From Terfezia claveryi (lineage: Eukaryota; Ascomycota; Pezizomycetes; Pezizales; Pezizaceae): a DNA stretch of 64,000 bases. Of the stretch, positions 20,724 through 32,434 are shown in pieces. Under the pieces are notes generated by a model. The model worked only from the letters and a program-made list of their open reading frames with translations, had not been told where the DNA came from and did no database searches. The stretch covers positions 434,001 to 498,000 of the forward strand of contig WHUX01000023.1 in assembly GCA_015179025.1 (NCBI GenBank). Reading direction: 5' to 3'. A program made the position numbers and the translations under genes. Numbering within the stretch: the stretch's first letter is position 1; every line of letters starts with the position of its first letter.

Positions 20724-22524
20724 TCGAGGGTATACCATTGAGGGAAGGGAGCGGGCCTATATATGCAGGAGAACTAGGGAAACACCTCTAGGAAACACCT
20801 ATAAGGGATATTCAACATAGCCTACGTAGCCTGAAATTGTAGTTCCGTCTGAATTACTTCATCCCACAATGTGATACGTTACTATTACCTCAAACCCATT
20901 CAGGGTAAACGGTCAAGGGAATCAATTATAATCGTCCATTGTTATCTACAGCCGCTCACCTTGAATTTGAGGCTTTGGGATTACTTGCAATAAAGCTCAA
21001 TAATACTTTGTACCTAGTTTTTCATGGTTGATGCTGAACCTACATGGGGCTCTCCAGATCTACTTCACGGAGTTGATATGAGATGTGACCAACAAAGCCA
21101 TGTTCCTGATGAATACCTTTTATGAATTTTATCTCATACTCCGTATATTTTCTCCGCAGCTAGTATTGCATATTATTACAATGTTCAAGTCGAACTACCT
21201 TCATACCAATCTCTTGGAATGTGAAGTTCTGGTTGCGTTTCTGCGGCTACATCAAGCTTTATACTGTATTAATCCCCGGCAAATATAACATTGCGAGGCT
21301 ATATGAACATAATTGGTTTCGCGATCAAATTTGTAATATAGATGGCAATCTAATACCTTTGAATTCCGTGATCTGGAGGAGCCGCCAGGCAAATATACCT
21401 TAGCACTTACTGGAAGTACGAACATCGAAATAATTCAGCTTCCAGGCAGTACTTAACTTAGGCTTGACTGAAATGCTAAATTCTCATAATACCCCTTGTA
21501 GACCCTTGGATTCTAGAGAGGCAGGATTCAGCAAGGTAGATAGTACTTACCTAATTCCCTATTTTCAGTTGTAGAGTGCAACCTTGCGTCTAACAGTGAG
21601 GCTCGTATATTATATATCTATTGTTCGTCTGATTCTCAGTTAACGTACTTTGACTCACCATAACTGTGCAGCATGTACTTCTACTAAATCTTTCAATATA
21701 ATTACCCAATTAAGTATTCGGTGCCGAGGGTAAGGTCTCAAACCCTTGTGCTTTTTCGGCCAATGTGGTTTTACTGAGGAGCTAGCCGGAAAACCACTTA
21801 CGTATTAGGTACTTATTCCTTATACATTACAAGATCCAAATCTCCTCATTGGAGAATACAATAGTTATTGCAAAGTACGATAAAACCTTAGCATGGGATA
21901 CTTCCCGTTTGGAGATAGCGGGTTCCATGGTGATGGACATTTCGCCGTAGGGGTTCAGCGGATTATGAGTATGTAATACTAGTAAGAACCAAACCCTGAA
22001 ATGCTAGATTGACGAAAACACAGCAATATGGATCGCGTATAGGATGAATGGCACACTACAGGCCCCACGAGATTAAAAGAGCCCTACGAGATTAATTAGA
22101 CATCTCAAGACCAATCTGATCGTTGGAATCTATTCCTTGCTAGTGGCGGAGTCTTTTCCGCTGGAAATATTACAATGTTCGCACCTTTTTACTTCTACCC
22201 TGCTACGCTGGGGCAGAAACAAAAAAAAACAAAAGGTCCATTGAGATCAACTTGGGGAAACTAGGGACGTCAGTAATCATAGCTGACATTATAAGTGCCA
22301 AAGGTGGCTGGGGGGTAATTAAGTTACGAGTATGTATATATACTTAATGTGGAAACTAAAAATATGCCGTTCCACTCGACTATCTGGAAGAATCCCTAAA
22401 ATTCGCTATGCTCTGCAGCGAGTTGTTCCCGTTCTTAATTCAGAAATTTTGCACTCCTCATTACGTACAAGATCTAGAACCGTTTTACCTTAGGGTATTG
22501 ATGATAGCATTGCATGCCCGATAC
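20724..22524. other. AT-rich intergenic, no gene recognised
   Basis: Short open frames only, with no domain or repeat that I can identify. Confidence 0.5.
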
Positions 22525-23519
22525 GTATATGTTCTGGGCCGCCCGCGGGCCTGTGCCGGTCGCGGGCAATTAATATTATTCCTCAATTTAGTAACTCTGA
22601 ATCGAACAAAACATTCTGCTACACTCAAAAAAACCCTGTGAAGTCAGTTTTGACCACCCCTTCCACATCACAGGGAGACGGCAGGCATTGAACAAGGGAA
22701 GAATTCCGGAAAAATTACCTCCAGCCCTTCAGTTGATGAAGTACATGCTTGTGTAGTTAACAACTCATCACCTTCTTCTCTGATGATGAATGGAATGGAG
22801 AGGAGGATACTGAGTTCATTGCTACCATAGAAATCTGCAATGTTTCCTATGCAATAGGTATTTGAAAATTAGTTTCTTATCTTCGGGTTCTTATCTATGG
22901 GGTTTTTAATATATGGGGCTTTATGGTTCAGGCTATATAGACCATCTTGTACTGAATATTGATGCGCTATGTGGAATTCAATCAAGTTCGGAATAATCAT
23001 CATTATAATCTTTTTTGTCTACATCTTGTTGCACGATTTATCCTATAAGTAAGAAAGATCCAAGCTGTTTCTTACTTATAGGATCCAGGTAAGGTGCAAA
23101 ACTGTACTTTCTTAATCACAGGTACTTATTTATACGCAGATTGCTAAGTATAACTACTGGTTTTTTCGTTTCAGGTGTTTGCAAAAACTTCTACTCTAAT
23201 TGTTATTGCCAATACTTTAAGAATAATCTGAAATTCTCAATTTAGTGACATACGAAAGTGTTAACAGATCATGACTGTATTAATCTCTCAACACTAGCTG
23301 AAGCAAATTGGAATATTAGATGGAGGAAATGAATCTATTGCAGTCGCTGGGATAGCTCCGGCGAGGTATACCGTTATCAATTCTTTTTTTGGGGGGGTAA
23401 ATCAGTACACGTAAACCTTTATCAATACAAGTGCATTATACACCAAATTGAGTAATTATTTAAATTGCCCATGAGCGGCACAGTGGGTATGCCGCCCGCG
23501 AGCGGCCCAGAACATATAC
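22525..23519. mobile_element. ~1-kb non-coding inverted-repeat element (MITE-like)
   Basis: The left end GTATATGTTCTGGGCCGC is the exact complement of the right end GCGGCCCAGAACATATAC. A further ~30 bp of GC-rich inner TIR is partly conserved (gtgccggtcgcgggcaatta against taaattgcccatgagcggcac). The interior is AT-rich and non-coding. The TSD cannot be separated from the TATA in the ends (TA or TATA). Confidence 0.7.
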
Positions 23520-24084
23520 ACGGTCTTGTGAAATAACAACTCCAGCTAGTGTAAGTTCGATAACCCAATAGGATGCCATACATTCCCCCCGTATACACAA
23601 ATATCTTGAGAATTGATATCCATTTATAGCTGTGACTAGTTAAATACGGCCCAAAAGATTCTGACCGTAAGCCGCTGTTTTCTGACCGTAAGCCGCTATA
23701 TGAACCCTGATCAGGAGCATCTTCCTGAGGAGTAACCTACAGCCCCAGGAGAGAATATCTTCCGTGGCCCCAAAACGAATCTATACAGATCTTCAAATTC
23801 ACGACTAAACCCTTCCATTCCCAGGAGGATTCACGTACTTATGCACTTGCCGAACAAGGGGGGGGTGCCGCGTATATAGAAAATTTCACTACGGATTTCT
23901 GAATCCGAATTGTCTCCACGTAAGTCATATTCAAGGAGCTCTATCGCAAAAGCCTGCCTCGCCCTGATCATGATCATAATCGGAAACACGTTTTCGCGTA
24001 TGCATATTCGCCTTATGCATACCGAAGTCAATTCTACAAAACTTGTTGAGGTACTAGTTACCACATGGCACGATACATGCATTA
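23520..24084. other. Intergenic
   Basis: No gene recognised. A duplicated gaccgtaagccgctgt/gaccgtaagccgctat pair lies at ~23660-23700. Confidence 0.5.
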
Positions 24085-24886
24085 CTTAGATAGGAAGCTT
24101 AGCTAGATATGTCGGGCCTGGCTTGAGCCTTGGCATGACCTATAAGGTCATATGCCTTCATAGACTTGAGGAATACATGCTTCATTAGACACATCACATC
24201 ATCCCACAGTTAGTGCATCGATCAAGATCCGAAGCTGAGGAAGTGTGTTGTTCAAAAGACAGGTCTTTAGGAGTCTTTGCCACTGGCAGTCTCGGCCTGA
24301 TCTTAAGGTATCTTCTCTGTTCCGTTGGTGCCTATCATCCTGGATTCCTCGAACCCCATCAAGGACCTGAAGTCGTCTTTGGACGGTCCTGCCTGGACTG
24401 TGAGAGGTGACGGACGAAGGAGAAGGCAGATCTCTAAAGGTTTCTCAGAGGAAGAATGGGGATCGGACCGGCCATCCCAGGTTTCTCATTTCGGCGTACT
24501 CCGGTGGAGCGCATGGTCCATCGCCATCTGCAACTCGTTTCGAAATCATATTATACCACTCTTCCTGAGTCTTGCCCTGAAGTAGACCAACAACGATCAT
24601 AGTCATGTTGTTGCAGCCGACACCTCCAGTATCGGAACCATTCGAGATACATTTGTTCATCATATTCTTCCAGATCTTGTCGAGCGGTTGGTGTACCGCA
24701 ATACCTCGTCGAACAAATTCGATAACACTTTGAGAAGGCTCACAATCCCAAATACCATCACAATCCAACTGTGGGATGATGTGATGTGTGTAGTATTCCT
24801 CAAGTCTATGAAGCCGGCATATGACCTATGGGTCATGCCAAGGCTCAAGCCAAGCCCGACATATCTAGCTAAGCTTCCTATCTAAG
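24085..24886 (-). mobile_element. TIR transposon carrying a captured PP2C gene fragment (Pack-type)
   Basis: Terminal inverted repeats of roughly 120 bp (starting CTTAGATAGGAAGCTTAGCT at both ends) are flanked by TA at 24083-24084 and 24887-24888. There is no transposase. The interior is a piece of a PP2C phosphatase gene reading leftward (24768-24445), followed by ~250 bp of sequence that may be further host exon or intron. Layout and TSD fit a non-autonomous TA-duplicating element that has picked up host coding DNA. Confidence 0.8.
24445..24768 (-). pseudogene. C-terminal PP2C Ser/Thr phosphatase fragment (Ptc2/Ptc3-like) inside the TIR element
   Basis: The frame starts abruptly just inside the TIR with DCDGIWDCEPSQSVIEFVRR, then HQPLDKIWKNMMNKCI and TGGVGCNNMTMIVVGLL. 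It ends with EEWYNMISKRVADGDGPCAP and PPEYAE. This is the last third of a fungal Ptc2/3-type PP2C. The DGIWD metal-binding Asp is kept. The Asp of the usual G-x-D-N-M-T motif is Asn (GCNNMT), so the piece could not be a working phosphatase even if expressed. The N-terminal two thirds are missing. The host copy is not in the window. Confidence 0.85.
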
Positions 24887-24888
24887 TA

Positions 24889-27800
24889 TAGTCTCGGCAC
24901 CCGACCCTCGAGCTTGGCATACCAGCGAAGAGGAGTCGTTGGAGTGCCTGGAGAGAACCTGCGGGCCCTACAAGCACTGGAACTCAGCTTTTCTTTCCCC
25001 AACTTTCAAAGTGCATAGAATGAGAGTGAAGAATTCGAACCTAATGGTTCAAACTTTAGATATATGATATGGGGAAAGTAATAAACAATGGGCTTGATGT
25101 TATGGATGGACATACATATATAAATAGATGCAGTATGTCTCATATGCACCAAGGATATCGTAATACAAATTACAGCAAGTTGATACTGAGTTACAGATTC
25201 GCCATTCAAAATTTCTATTTTTATATATACCCCTTAGCAGAGTGATTAACAGTAATTAATCAGACCTGTGAGAAGCTGGGAAATAAAACCCACTTGTTGG
25301 GGATGCGTCTTACACCCGGAAACGTGGAAACATGTAGCCTTACAGTACGCCGGGAGGAGGTGGAATTCATGGGAACAAATGGACGGTCCGGATGAGGAAG
25401 GGGAAGGACGAAGAAAGGGAGGTTACAGTGGATGTGGAGGAGGAAATTTTCACTAAGTTAGATCTCCGATAATGTCTTTCTTTTATGTTCTGGGTAGTTT
25501 GCAGCTGAAGCATTTGTTATTTTGTCGTTCGTTGTCTTTCTTAGGATCGGGAGGCTGGATTTGTGTGCACCTGTTGTCCCGAAGGCATAGCGGAACCTTT
25601 GAAGGGGAAACATCGCTATGACCTTAGGTACAGGCTTCTGTTTAAAAAAAACGGAATCAGTACAGAATTATTTGGCAAATAAGAACCGCGACCCACACTA
25701 AAGTGAGCAACTGCATGCTGCAAGTCCAACTAGTATCTGGTACCTACATATTTCTTTACCCCCTGATGGAACTCAGGACAATAAACTACATATTCATGGG
25801 CTTCAAGCGAAAGGCACACTTGAATTTGTAGCGGGCGACCCTGTTCCTACTGGTAGCAATCTAGATATTAGTATTAGTTCTCTATTTACATAGCAACTGA
25901 TACTTGTATAGGTACCTGGTTCCTTTAGCGTGGCCGGAGGTCTTACTTGCGAGATAGGTAATGCGGTACCGGTAGTTGATCTATATTATCCTATGGAAGT
26001 CAACAGACCCTTATTCTACACACCACGTGGGTCAATCTGCAAGAACAGGGACCTCGGCAGCAATAATTTCAAGCTGTATACTGGGAATTGTCTGTGAATG
26101 GAAATACCTTCATCCAAAATTGCGACTGTGTAACAGTTGCACTCGTATAAAAATTTAGCCGGAATGTCGGGCCGCCGACACAGTGTGGGGGCAGCAAGAT
26201 CATCTCATTCTCGATCACCTGCAGACCCGAATATTGCAAGTATTGTACTACAAAGGTATTCTTTTTTCCTTATGGACAGGTTAGACTTGTTAATGAATGG
26301 AGAAACAAAAAAAATTGTAGAAGTGAGAGACGAGTAGTAATGTCACCGGCGTGTTCCCAATTGATGTTCCGTATACTTCACCTCGAAGATTATGCGTGGA
26401 GAGAAGGTAGGGGTTTCATTGGATGTGGGATAAGTGGCGCCATTGTATACATATGGATATCTATTCTATATTTGCTCATCTGGCCGTGAATCCCTAGACT
26501 CATATGTAAGTACTTATGTATCACCCCAACAGAGAATCAGCTATTCGATGAGGGAGTTACTACCCCGACCATGAGTGAGCAAGATATGTATTTTTTTTTT
26601 TTCGTCAAGCACTGGTCCCACTGCTACAAAGTCAGGAACAGAATATCGTTCACTTTGGAAGGTTGTCTCTGGCTTTATTTCAATAGATCTCGCATGTGGC
26701 ATGGTGTAGATTTACAACAATTTCTATGTACCAGTAAAATTTAAAGCCGTACCGGCTTAGCGTACTGCAGTTGGATGATTGGCTCATGCCTCCCATAAAA
26801 CTATTAGTTACAACACTGTAAAGCCTATTGGTTGCCTACCAATGTCGTATGTTACCTTGTATCGTTGAGAAAGTCACTAGGACCCATGCAATTCGGCAGT
26901 TCCTGGGCAATTTGCAAACTTCTAAACTTGGGATCGGTACAATATGCACATGCATATGTATTTGCGAACACAACTCCCGACTGGGATTATTTGTAAACCT
27001 ACTCTGTAGGTAGTTTTGGACCTCGCCAGAGCCATGGTACGGGACACAGTTCATGAGTGCTTAGAGGATGTAATTTCGTGGCATACTTCTGGTAGGCATT
27101 CGACATAGCGATCAAGTGCTTCCATCTCTGAACACCCATGTATACCGCAATGAAAAGGTGAGGGTCAAGTCACACAAGAGCTTGACGTTGATCCCAAAAG
27201 AGTAGGACAATGGGCCTGGGGACAAAGTACCTACTACCCTCGTGGAGCGTAGGTGGATGATGGCCCGTTCAATGGTTCTATCATATAGTCCCTGGTCTTC
27301 TCTTTTACATCGAAACTTCTTAATCCCAAACTACTCCTTGTTTTGCCTTAGCGCACACGGCCCCTGGCTTGGATCTGTCTTCACGGTATATCTAGGACAC
27401 AAGGGCGAGTTATTCTCCAGGCGCATATCGGCTAGAGGAACGGGCACTATATTGTATCATTGTTACTCCCTTTCAATGCTCACAGTCAATTATTATTTTA
27501 GCCCCACGGACGTCCACCTTGAATTTCGATCCATAGGCAAGACAGGCACCCAACATAGACAGCATACCTTTCTTCTGTCGCCTAGTTACTGTCGCCTACC
27601 ACAGAGTGCACAAAACAAAATATATAAACTGTCTACACCTGGCCGGTCGTCCTTGACATCAATCCTGATACGTTGGGAAATTCGCGACGACGTGCATATC
27701 TCTATATGACACTCAATACTTTTCAGCACCAACTCAATAATAAAGACGGGTGCTGCTATCAACGGCCGGCGCACCGGTAGCCCACATTTGGATAGCCATA

Positions 27801-28179
27801 TACCAGTTCCACGGCTGCTGAGCGCTGAGTGTTTGATCTCTTGCAGTCGACGTCTTTGGAACATTGGCTGCGAAGAACGCTGGGCCGTATGAGGCTGAGC
27901 CGCAAATTGGGTTTGAAGTGGCACATTCATTTGCTCGCCATTTCAGGCACGGTAGGTTATAGCTTTGGAGTACTGCAGATTGTGCTTGTGTGGTGTATGA
28001 GTGGTGTCGGGTTAGTTGGAGGGATAGCCAACAACGGTACCAACAAGGGAATTTGGCCATATGTATACGACAGCGGTATCACGCAAAAATACCTAGCAAC
28101 GTTATGGTGGAAGTCCTCCAGGTTTGTAACTTTTAGGTTAAAAGTAACCAATGTGCTACAGTTTGTGTGCTAACTAACC
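24889..28179. other. Gene-poor intergenic
   Basis: I find no supported gene over ~3.3 kb. Open frames at 27242-27709 and 27829-28173 have no recognisable domain; the latter has a hydrophobic middle but no credible link to the ORF at 28180. Confidence 0.45.
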
Positions 28180-29079
28180 ATGTGTAAGCGGACATTAGGT
28201 CCCAGCAGCCCACCACCACCAGCACCACTAGCACCACCGCCACCACTACCTCCGCCTCCATCACCACCTCCACCTAAACCACCACATCCCCCTCCACCAC
28301 CACTAAATTTGAACTGGCCTGATTTGGACGAGACTGTCAATATCCCACTTGCAACAATCGGTGCTGAAATCGGAGTCCTCTTACTCGGATATTTAATCTA
28401 TAGGCTTTTTTCGGAATGGTCAATTCTGAAAACCGACGTCGAGCCTCTCTGGCCACCATCCGATGCCCCCCGAGACGAAATTGTACAGTTGGTAGCACTG
28501 ATAAGGACGGGCATGATCGATGCCCATGGAGCTCCCCTACATGTGATCAATTGGGTAGTACATGGAGTCAACGCGCCCTGGCCCCCCCCTGGCGGGGTGG
28601 AATCCCTCCAGAGACGGCGGCGGTGGGGGTACAGGCATGCGGCAACCACCAGAACCCGTGGTGGTAGAATAGGGCGCTCTAATTTCTTTACTGGTAACGC
28701 CAATATCGAACTTCCACCTCGGACGCGACAACACCGACAGAGTACATCACGGCCATTTTCAGCAACTACCGTGGAACCTCTGCCCCCTTACGTGAGAGAC
28801 CCAATTCTGGATACAAACCATTATTTAATTACTGTAGTACCACAAGATTTTCCTCCCCTCCCCCCGGAATTGTTACCCTCAACTCCGGAGTTTGGGCCTT
28901 CATCCGAGGTTCAGAGAAGGATATCATCAACGTCCAATTCTCAATTTTCCATGAATCAGGACGGAGATTCCGAAATTATGACTAGACGGACCGAGTCCTT
29001 GCAAGATCATGACGATACCCCCTTGACAGGTTTAACACCTAGGCCACCACCACCAGTCATACTACCTCCATCACCATAG
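28180..29079 (+). CDS. Hypothetical proline-rich single-pass membrane protein
   Basis: An uninterrupted 299-codon frame starts at the ATG at 28180. The first ~45 residues are almost pure Pro/Ala (PPPPLPPPPSPPPPKPPHPP). A transmembrane segment lies at ~55-78 (IPLATIGAEIGVLLLGYLIY), with a basic-polar region after it and another Pro-rich stretch at the C-terminus (PRPPPPVILPPSP). No family is recognised. The Pro codons are CCA/CCT repeats, so slippage could have shaped the N-terminus. A TAACTAAC branch-like site and ATTAG just upstream leave open that this is a downstream exon of a longer gene. It may be a real lineage-specific gene or chance; length and membrane segment favour real. Confidence 0.4.
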   Translation: MCKRTLGPSSPPPPAPLAPPPPLPPPPSPPPPKPPHPPPPPLNLNWPDLDETVNIPLATIGAEIGVLLLGYLIYRLFSEWSILKTDVEPLWPPSDAPRDEIVQLVALIRTGMIDAHGAPLHVINWVVHGVNAPWPPPGGVESLQRRRRWGYRHAATTRTRGGRIGRSNFFTGNANIELPPRTRQHRQSTSRPFSATTVEPLPPYVRDPILDTNHYLITVVPQDFPPLPPELLPSTPEFGPSSEVQRRISSTSNSQFSMNQDGDSEIMTRRTESLQDHDDTPLTGLTPRPPPPVILPPSP

Positions 29080-30584
29080 ATAAGCTGGCAGTAGTGTCAT
29101 ATTTAGAAGTGCTGCCAATGCAAAAAAGGGGTGACAAACCGAACTCGCAACCATTCCCACCTACAAGGCCACCCCGAAAATCGAATATACCCCACTCGAT
29201 TCTACAGATTCAGGCAATATCATATGCATAATACCCCCCACGACCATTATATCTATTATTAATATCATTTATCCCTTGAGCGCTGTTAATCCCACCAGAA
29301 ACCGTTGCATTTCAGGCATACAGAATTCCGACCATTTTGTCAAAAGTCAATGTCTTGATTATGCAAGTTTTCCCCCTTTCCTAGTCACTTTCCTCAGTGT
29401 ACAACGGGTGTTTTATATTGTTTATCATATGTCATAGACAGGCTGGGTTGGTAGGGCGGTCGATATCCCTTTTTTTTTAATAGAGGTACACTAGAAATGA
29501 GCTCTAGAAATTATATACTTGGAGGCATTCTTGATTTCACAACTGGCATTATATGATACTAAAACTTAATCTCAATTCAATTTTCTGGCGCATGCTAGAC
29601 CTCTATGTCGGAGATCATATTTCCTGCTCACGAGGTGGGGTGACTTGTCGCGGATAATGATTCAGCACGGGTGTTGAGTCTCCAGGGCAAAGTGGGCGGA
29701 GTCCTCACGCTCGCTATTTGTTCGGGTCTCCAAGTAGAGTATCAAAAATTTGTGCATGGGAGGCTAGTTACCCCTGCCGATTATTGTTCTGCGGAGCCTT
29801 TACTCTGTACTAAAGTGGACAAGACATCCATGAATACATAATAACGGACATTCCCGCCTAGCTGGGCAACGCGAGTGTACAAATTACTTGTATACCTAGG
29901 TTCAGGGCACGTACTATGGATACTTTCTACCTAATCGTCGATATATGTAAGTGGGCACGAGGCTCATTAGGCAAATTACTATAGTGTGGTAGCACCGAGG
30001 AACAACCCCCCCCTTGTCATTTTTCAAGTAACTACCAGTCCCACTATATATGTCGCCTTAATTGGTGGCATACAAGCCCAGTAGCGTACTTAGTAGATAT
30101 AAATTCCCTAGGCAAACCGAGGTTCGGGCGTCTCTGAGACAAGCTAGGTGATTACCGAGGAGCTGGAGCCTTAAAGACCTGCTGTTCTCTTTTATAGATG
30201 AGTTGGGAATTACTGTAGCATGGTTACAACCAGTAATGCATTATGCGACTAGACAATATCTAGAAAGAAAAGAATATGCAGTTGCAGAGATTACGGGTTA
30301 GAAAATTCAAATGCAAGAATCTTCCCAAGTGTTTATTTGAGTTTTGCATAAACTCTACTGTTTTTAATTCGTAGGGCGCCCAGGACAAATTGGTGGAGCC
30401 CTGACCACAAATACTTATTGACAATTACCCTCAATTCGAGCTAGATGTTTCATTTCTTTGGTGGCCTTTCTCTATTCTCTATTACGAGGGAACCAGTACT
30501 TATATAATACAATAGAATTTCTATAGATCCACATCACGATTCTCACCCAGCCTAGTTTTAACATAGGGAACAAAAGGTAAGTAA
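29080..30584. other. AT-rich intergenic
   Basis: No gene, repeat or RNA recognised. Confidence 0.5.
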
Positions 30585-30890
30585 ATGGCAGCAAAAGAAC
30601 TCAATCTCAAAGACACAACTGTATTGAACCGGTATGTTTCCGCAGTAATCCCATCAGGTCCAATCTTTTGTGAAATAGGGATGGCTCTCTCTGATTTTAA
30701 ACTTGACGGCTCTATCCTTACTCCCGAATCCTCTCCATACCTTCTGCCACACCTGTCTGTAAGATTACGAGGTTATGAGGCATAGGAATTTTGCAGGTAA
30801 ACAAAGACTTTGTTTATTGGTATTGGCAGTAGTATCGTAGCTATCGCTATAGGCTTTGGGGCTGGTGTAAGTGTACTAAAGACTTAAAAG
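30585..30890 (+). pseudogene. Possible broken small ORF with a membrane segment
   Basis: A 66-codon frame (MAAKELNLKDTTVLNRYVSA start) ends in TAG at ~30783. The same frame then has one more stop (TAA) and continues with a clean hydrophobic segment (FIGIGSSIVAIAIGFGAGVS) to a final TAA at about 30888. No family is recognised. It could be two exons or a decayed gene. Confidence 0.25.
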
Positions 30891-30984
30891 AAAGATATGA
30901 GCGCAGACTTTTAGCTGCGATATAGATCATCCCTATCCATCACCTTCCTGTACGGGAATCCCTACTAATCCTTGTTCACCATCA

Positions 30985-31515
30985 CTTGAATTCCAGGGCG
31001 ACAGGCGAGAGTATTTCCCACACCCCCGACCTAGAAGTTTTGAATCCTCTTAAACAAGCCTACCTTCCCCAATCTTGCAAGTTGCACCCGCTCACACTCC
31101 CGTTGGCACAGTCCCATCCAGCGAACCTGGGACTGCTCTGCCTCCATCGCTCTCTTTCTCTCTACCTCCAGCAGTGCATCAGTTGTAGCATTCACCTGGT
31201 CCCTTCTCTCGGCCTCACGCTTATACCACTCCTACCACAATGCCCACTCCACCGCCAGTGCTTTCTCAGCCTCCTCCCTTTTTGCGTGCTCCACGCCCAG
31301 TAACCCCTCAACGACATCCCTCGTACTCCCCACCCTCTCTCTTGTCTCAACCTCCTTGCATATTTCTTGTTCCACAATGCCCACCCCACCTCCACCTCCG
31401 CCAATGCTTCCTGAGCGGGAATCCTGTTCCAACACCACCCCAAGAAGGTTTCAACGATGCGGGTCCAGACTGTATTAGCATCGTCCAAATCCCACATAAT
31501 CCATCCGTGGGCCAA
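30985..31515 (-). pseudogene. Degenerate ORF with coiled-coil character
   Basis: On the minus strand an open stretch from 31515 (MAHGWIMWDLDDANTVW) changes frame near 31400. It then continues as Glu/Arg/Trp-rich helices (EEAEKALAVEWALW, REAERRDQVNATTDALLEVE, CQRECERVQLARLGK) with one stop, ending near 31043. I do not recognise the family; internal similarity of the W-A-L-W segments suggests an old duplication. It is followed on the high side by a LINE-like tail at ~31588. Confidence 0.35.
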
Positions 31516-31587
31516 TACCGAGTGGAGGTGGTGGTAGTGCTGGTTTGGGTCGGGATGGCGATAGACGTTGCGGTGGGGGCAGGGTCA

Positions 31588-31640
31588 TTTTTTTTTTAAT
31601 TTTTTTAAATACCCATTACGCATGTGCGGTCCCAGTAAGG
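31588..31640 (-). mobile_element. Probable LINE tail remnant
   Basis: An oligo-T stretch is followed by aaatacccattacgcatgtgcggtcccagtaagg, read here in two blocks (aaatacccattac and tgcggtcccagtaagg). It resembles the terminal ~50 bp of the other LINE tails. No clear TSD. Confidence 0.5.
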
Positions 31641-31689
31641 TGACCATTGTTATACATACCCCTGTCTTATACACTAATACTGTCGTGCC

Positions 31690-31945
31690 GAGAGGTACTA
31701 TCTTACTTGCCAATTAATACGGTATACCATCCATTTGCCTTAATAACAGCTGCAACTCTACGCGGTATAGATTGGTATAGAGACTTAAAAACCAATGCCG
31801 GAATCTCATTCTAAATATCCTCCAAACAAGCTCCTAATCCATATTAGCTACTATAATAGTGTAGGTGAGGTTTCCACAAATTTAACTACCGCATCCTCTA
31901 TTCTAGAGACATAGATTTAGGATGTCCGGATCTAGTTACATATAT
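31690..31945 (-). pseudogene. C-terminal remnant of a Tc1/mariner transposase
   Basis: The minus strand reads EIPALVFKSLYQSIPRRVAA and AAVIKANGWYTVLIG, the hallmark end of Tc1-family transposases (S-x-P-R-R-x-x-A-V-I-x-A-x-G-x-x-T). Upstream the frame is riddled with stops and the DDE core is not identifiable. A possible terminus (atacatacccctgtcttata) lies at ~31650. Confidence 0.65.
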
Positions 31946-32434
31946 CTTCATGGGTCCCTCGAGTTTCATACCTCATAAGAAAGTTTGCCATTGACAACTG
32001 CTCTTGAAATTTCAAGCAACTGTCATTTGGTAATCGTGATATGCGAGAATTCTTCCTTTTTCCAAGTCCGACATTTCACGACCATTCTGCTGGACATCTG
32101 GAGCGATATTACCGTATCTGACTTGGTGTTGTAAACGTTCTGCTTACTAAGACCGGTTCGAACAATACTTTTGCAGATAATACCCTCCATTGGTTATCAT
32201 GTTAAGGCTTCGGCTATATTGCCCATATGTAGCCGTTATGCAGAAGTGCCGCGCCGAGCCTGCATCTAATCGCGGCCTCTTTTATGCATCCCGGATACTT
32301 TCTGAATGGCTTACTGTAGACTTAATGTCATTATGTTCATGGTCAGATCTAATGACAGCAACTATACCACATTTGTATGTCTTTCATGATCAGCTTGAGG
32401 ACGGTCTTTAATATAGCCGTCGTGTCGTACACTG

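Noticed and set aside
25553..25640. Cys-rich FVCTCCPEG segment as a zinc finger
   Set aside because: Too short, no matching His/Cys partners and no surrounding frame.
27829..28173. Upstream exon for the proline-rich ORF at 28180
   Set aside because: The obvious donor (CCAG|GTTTGT) would join in a frame that hits a stop within the Pro-rich repeat; no domain supports it.
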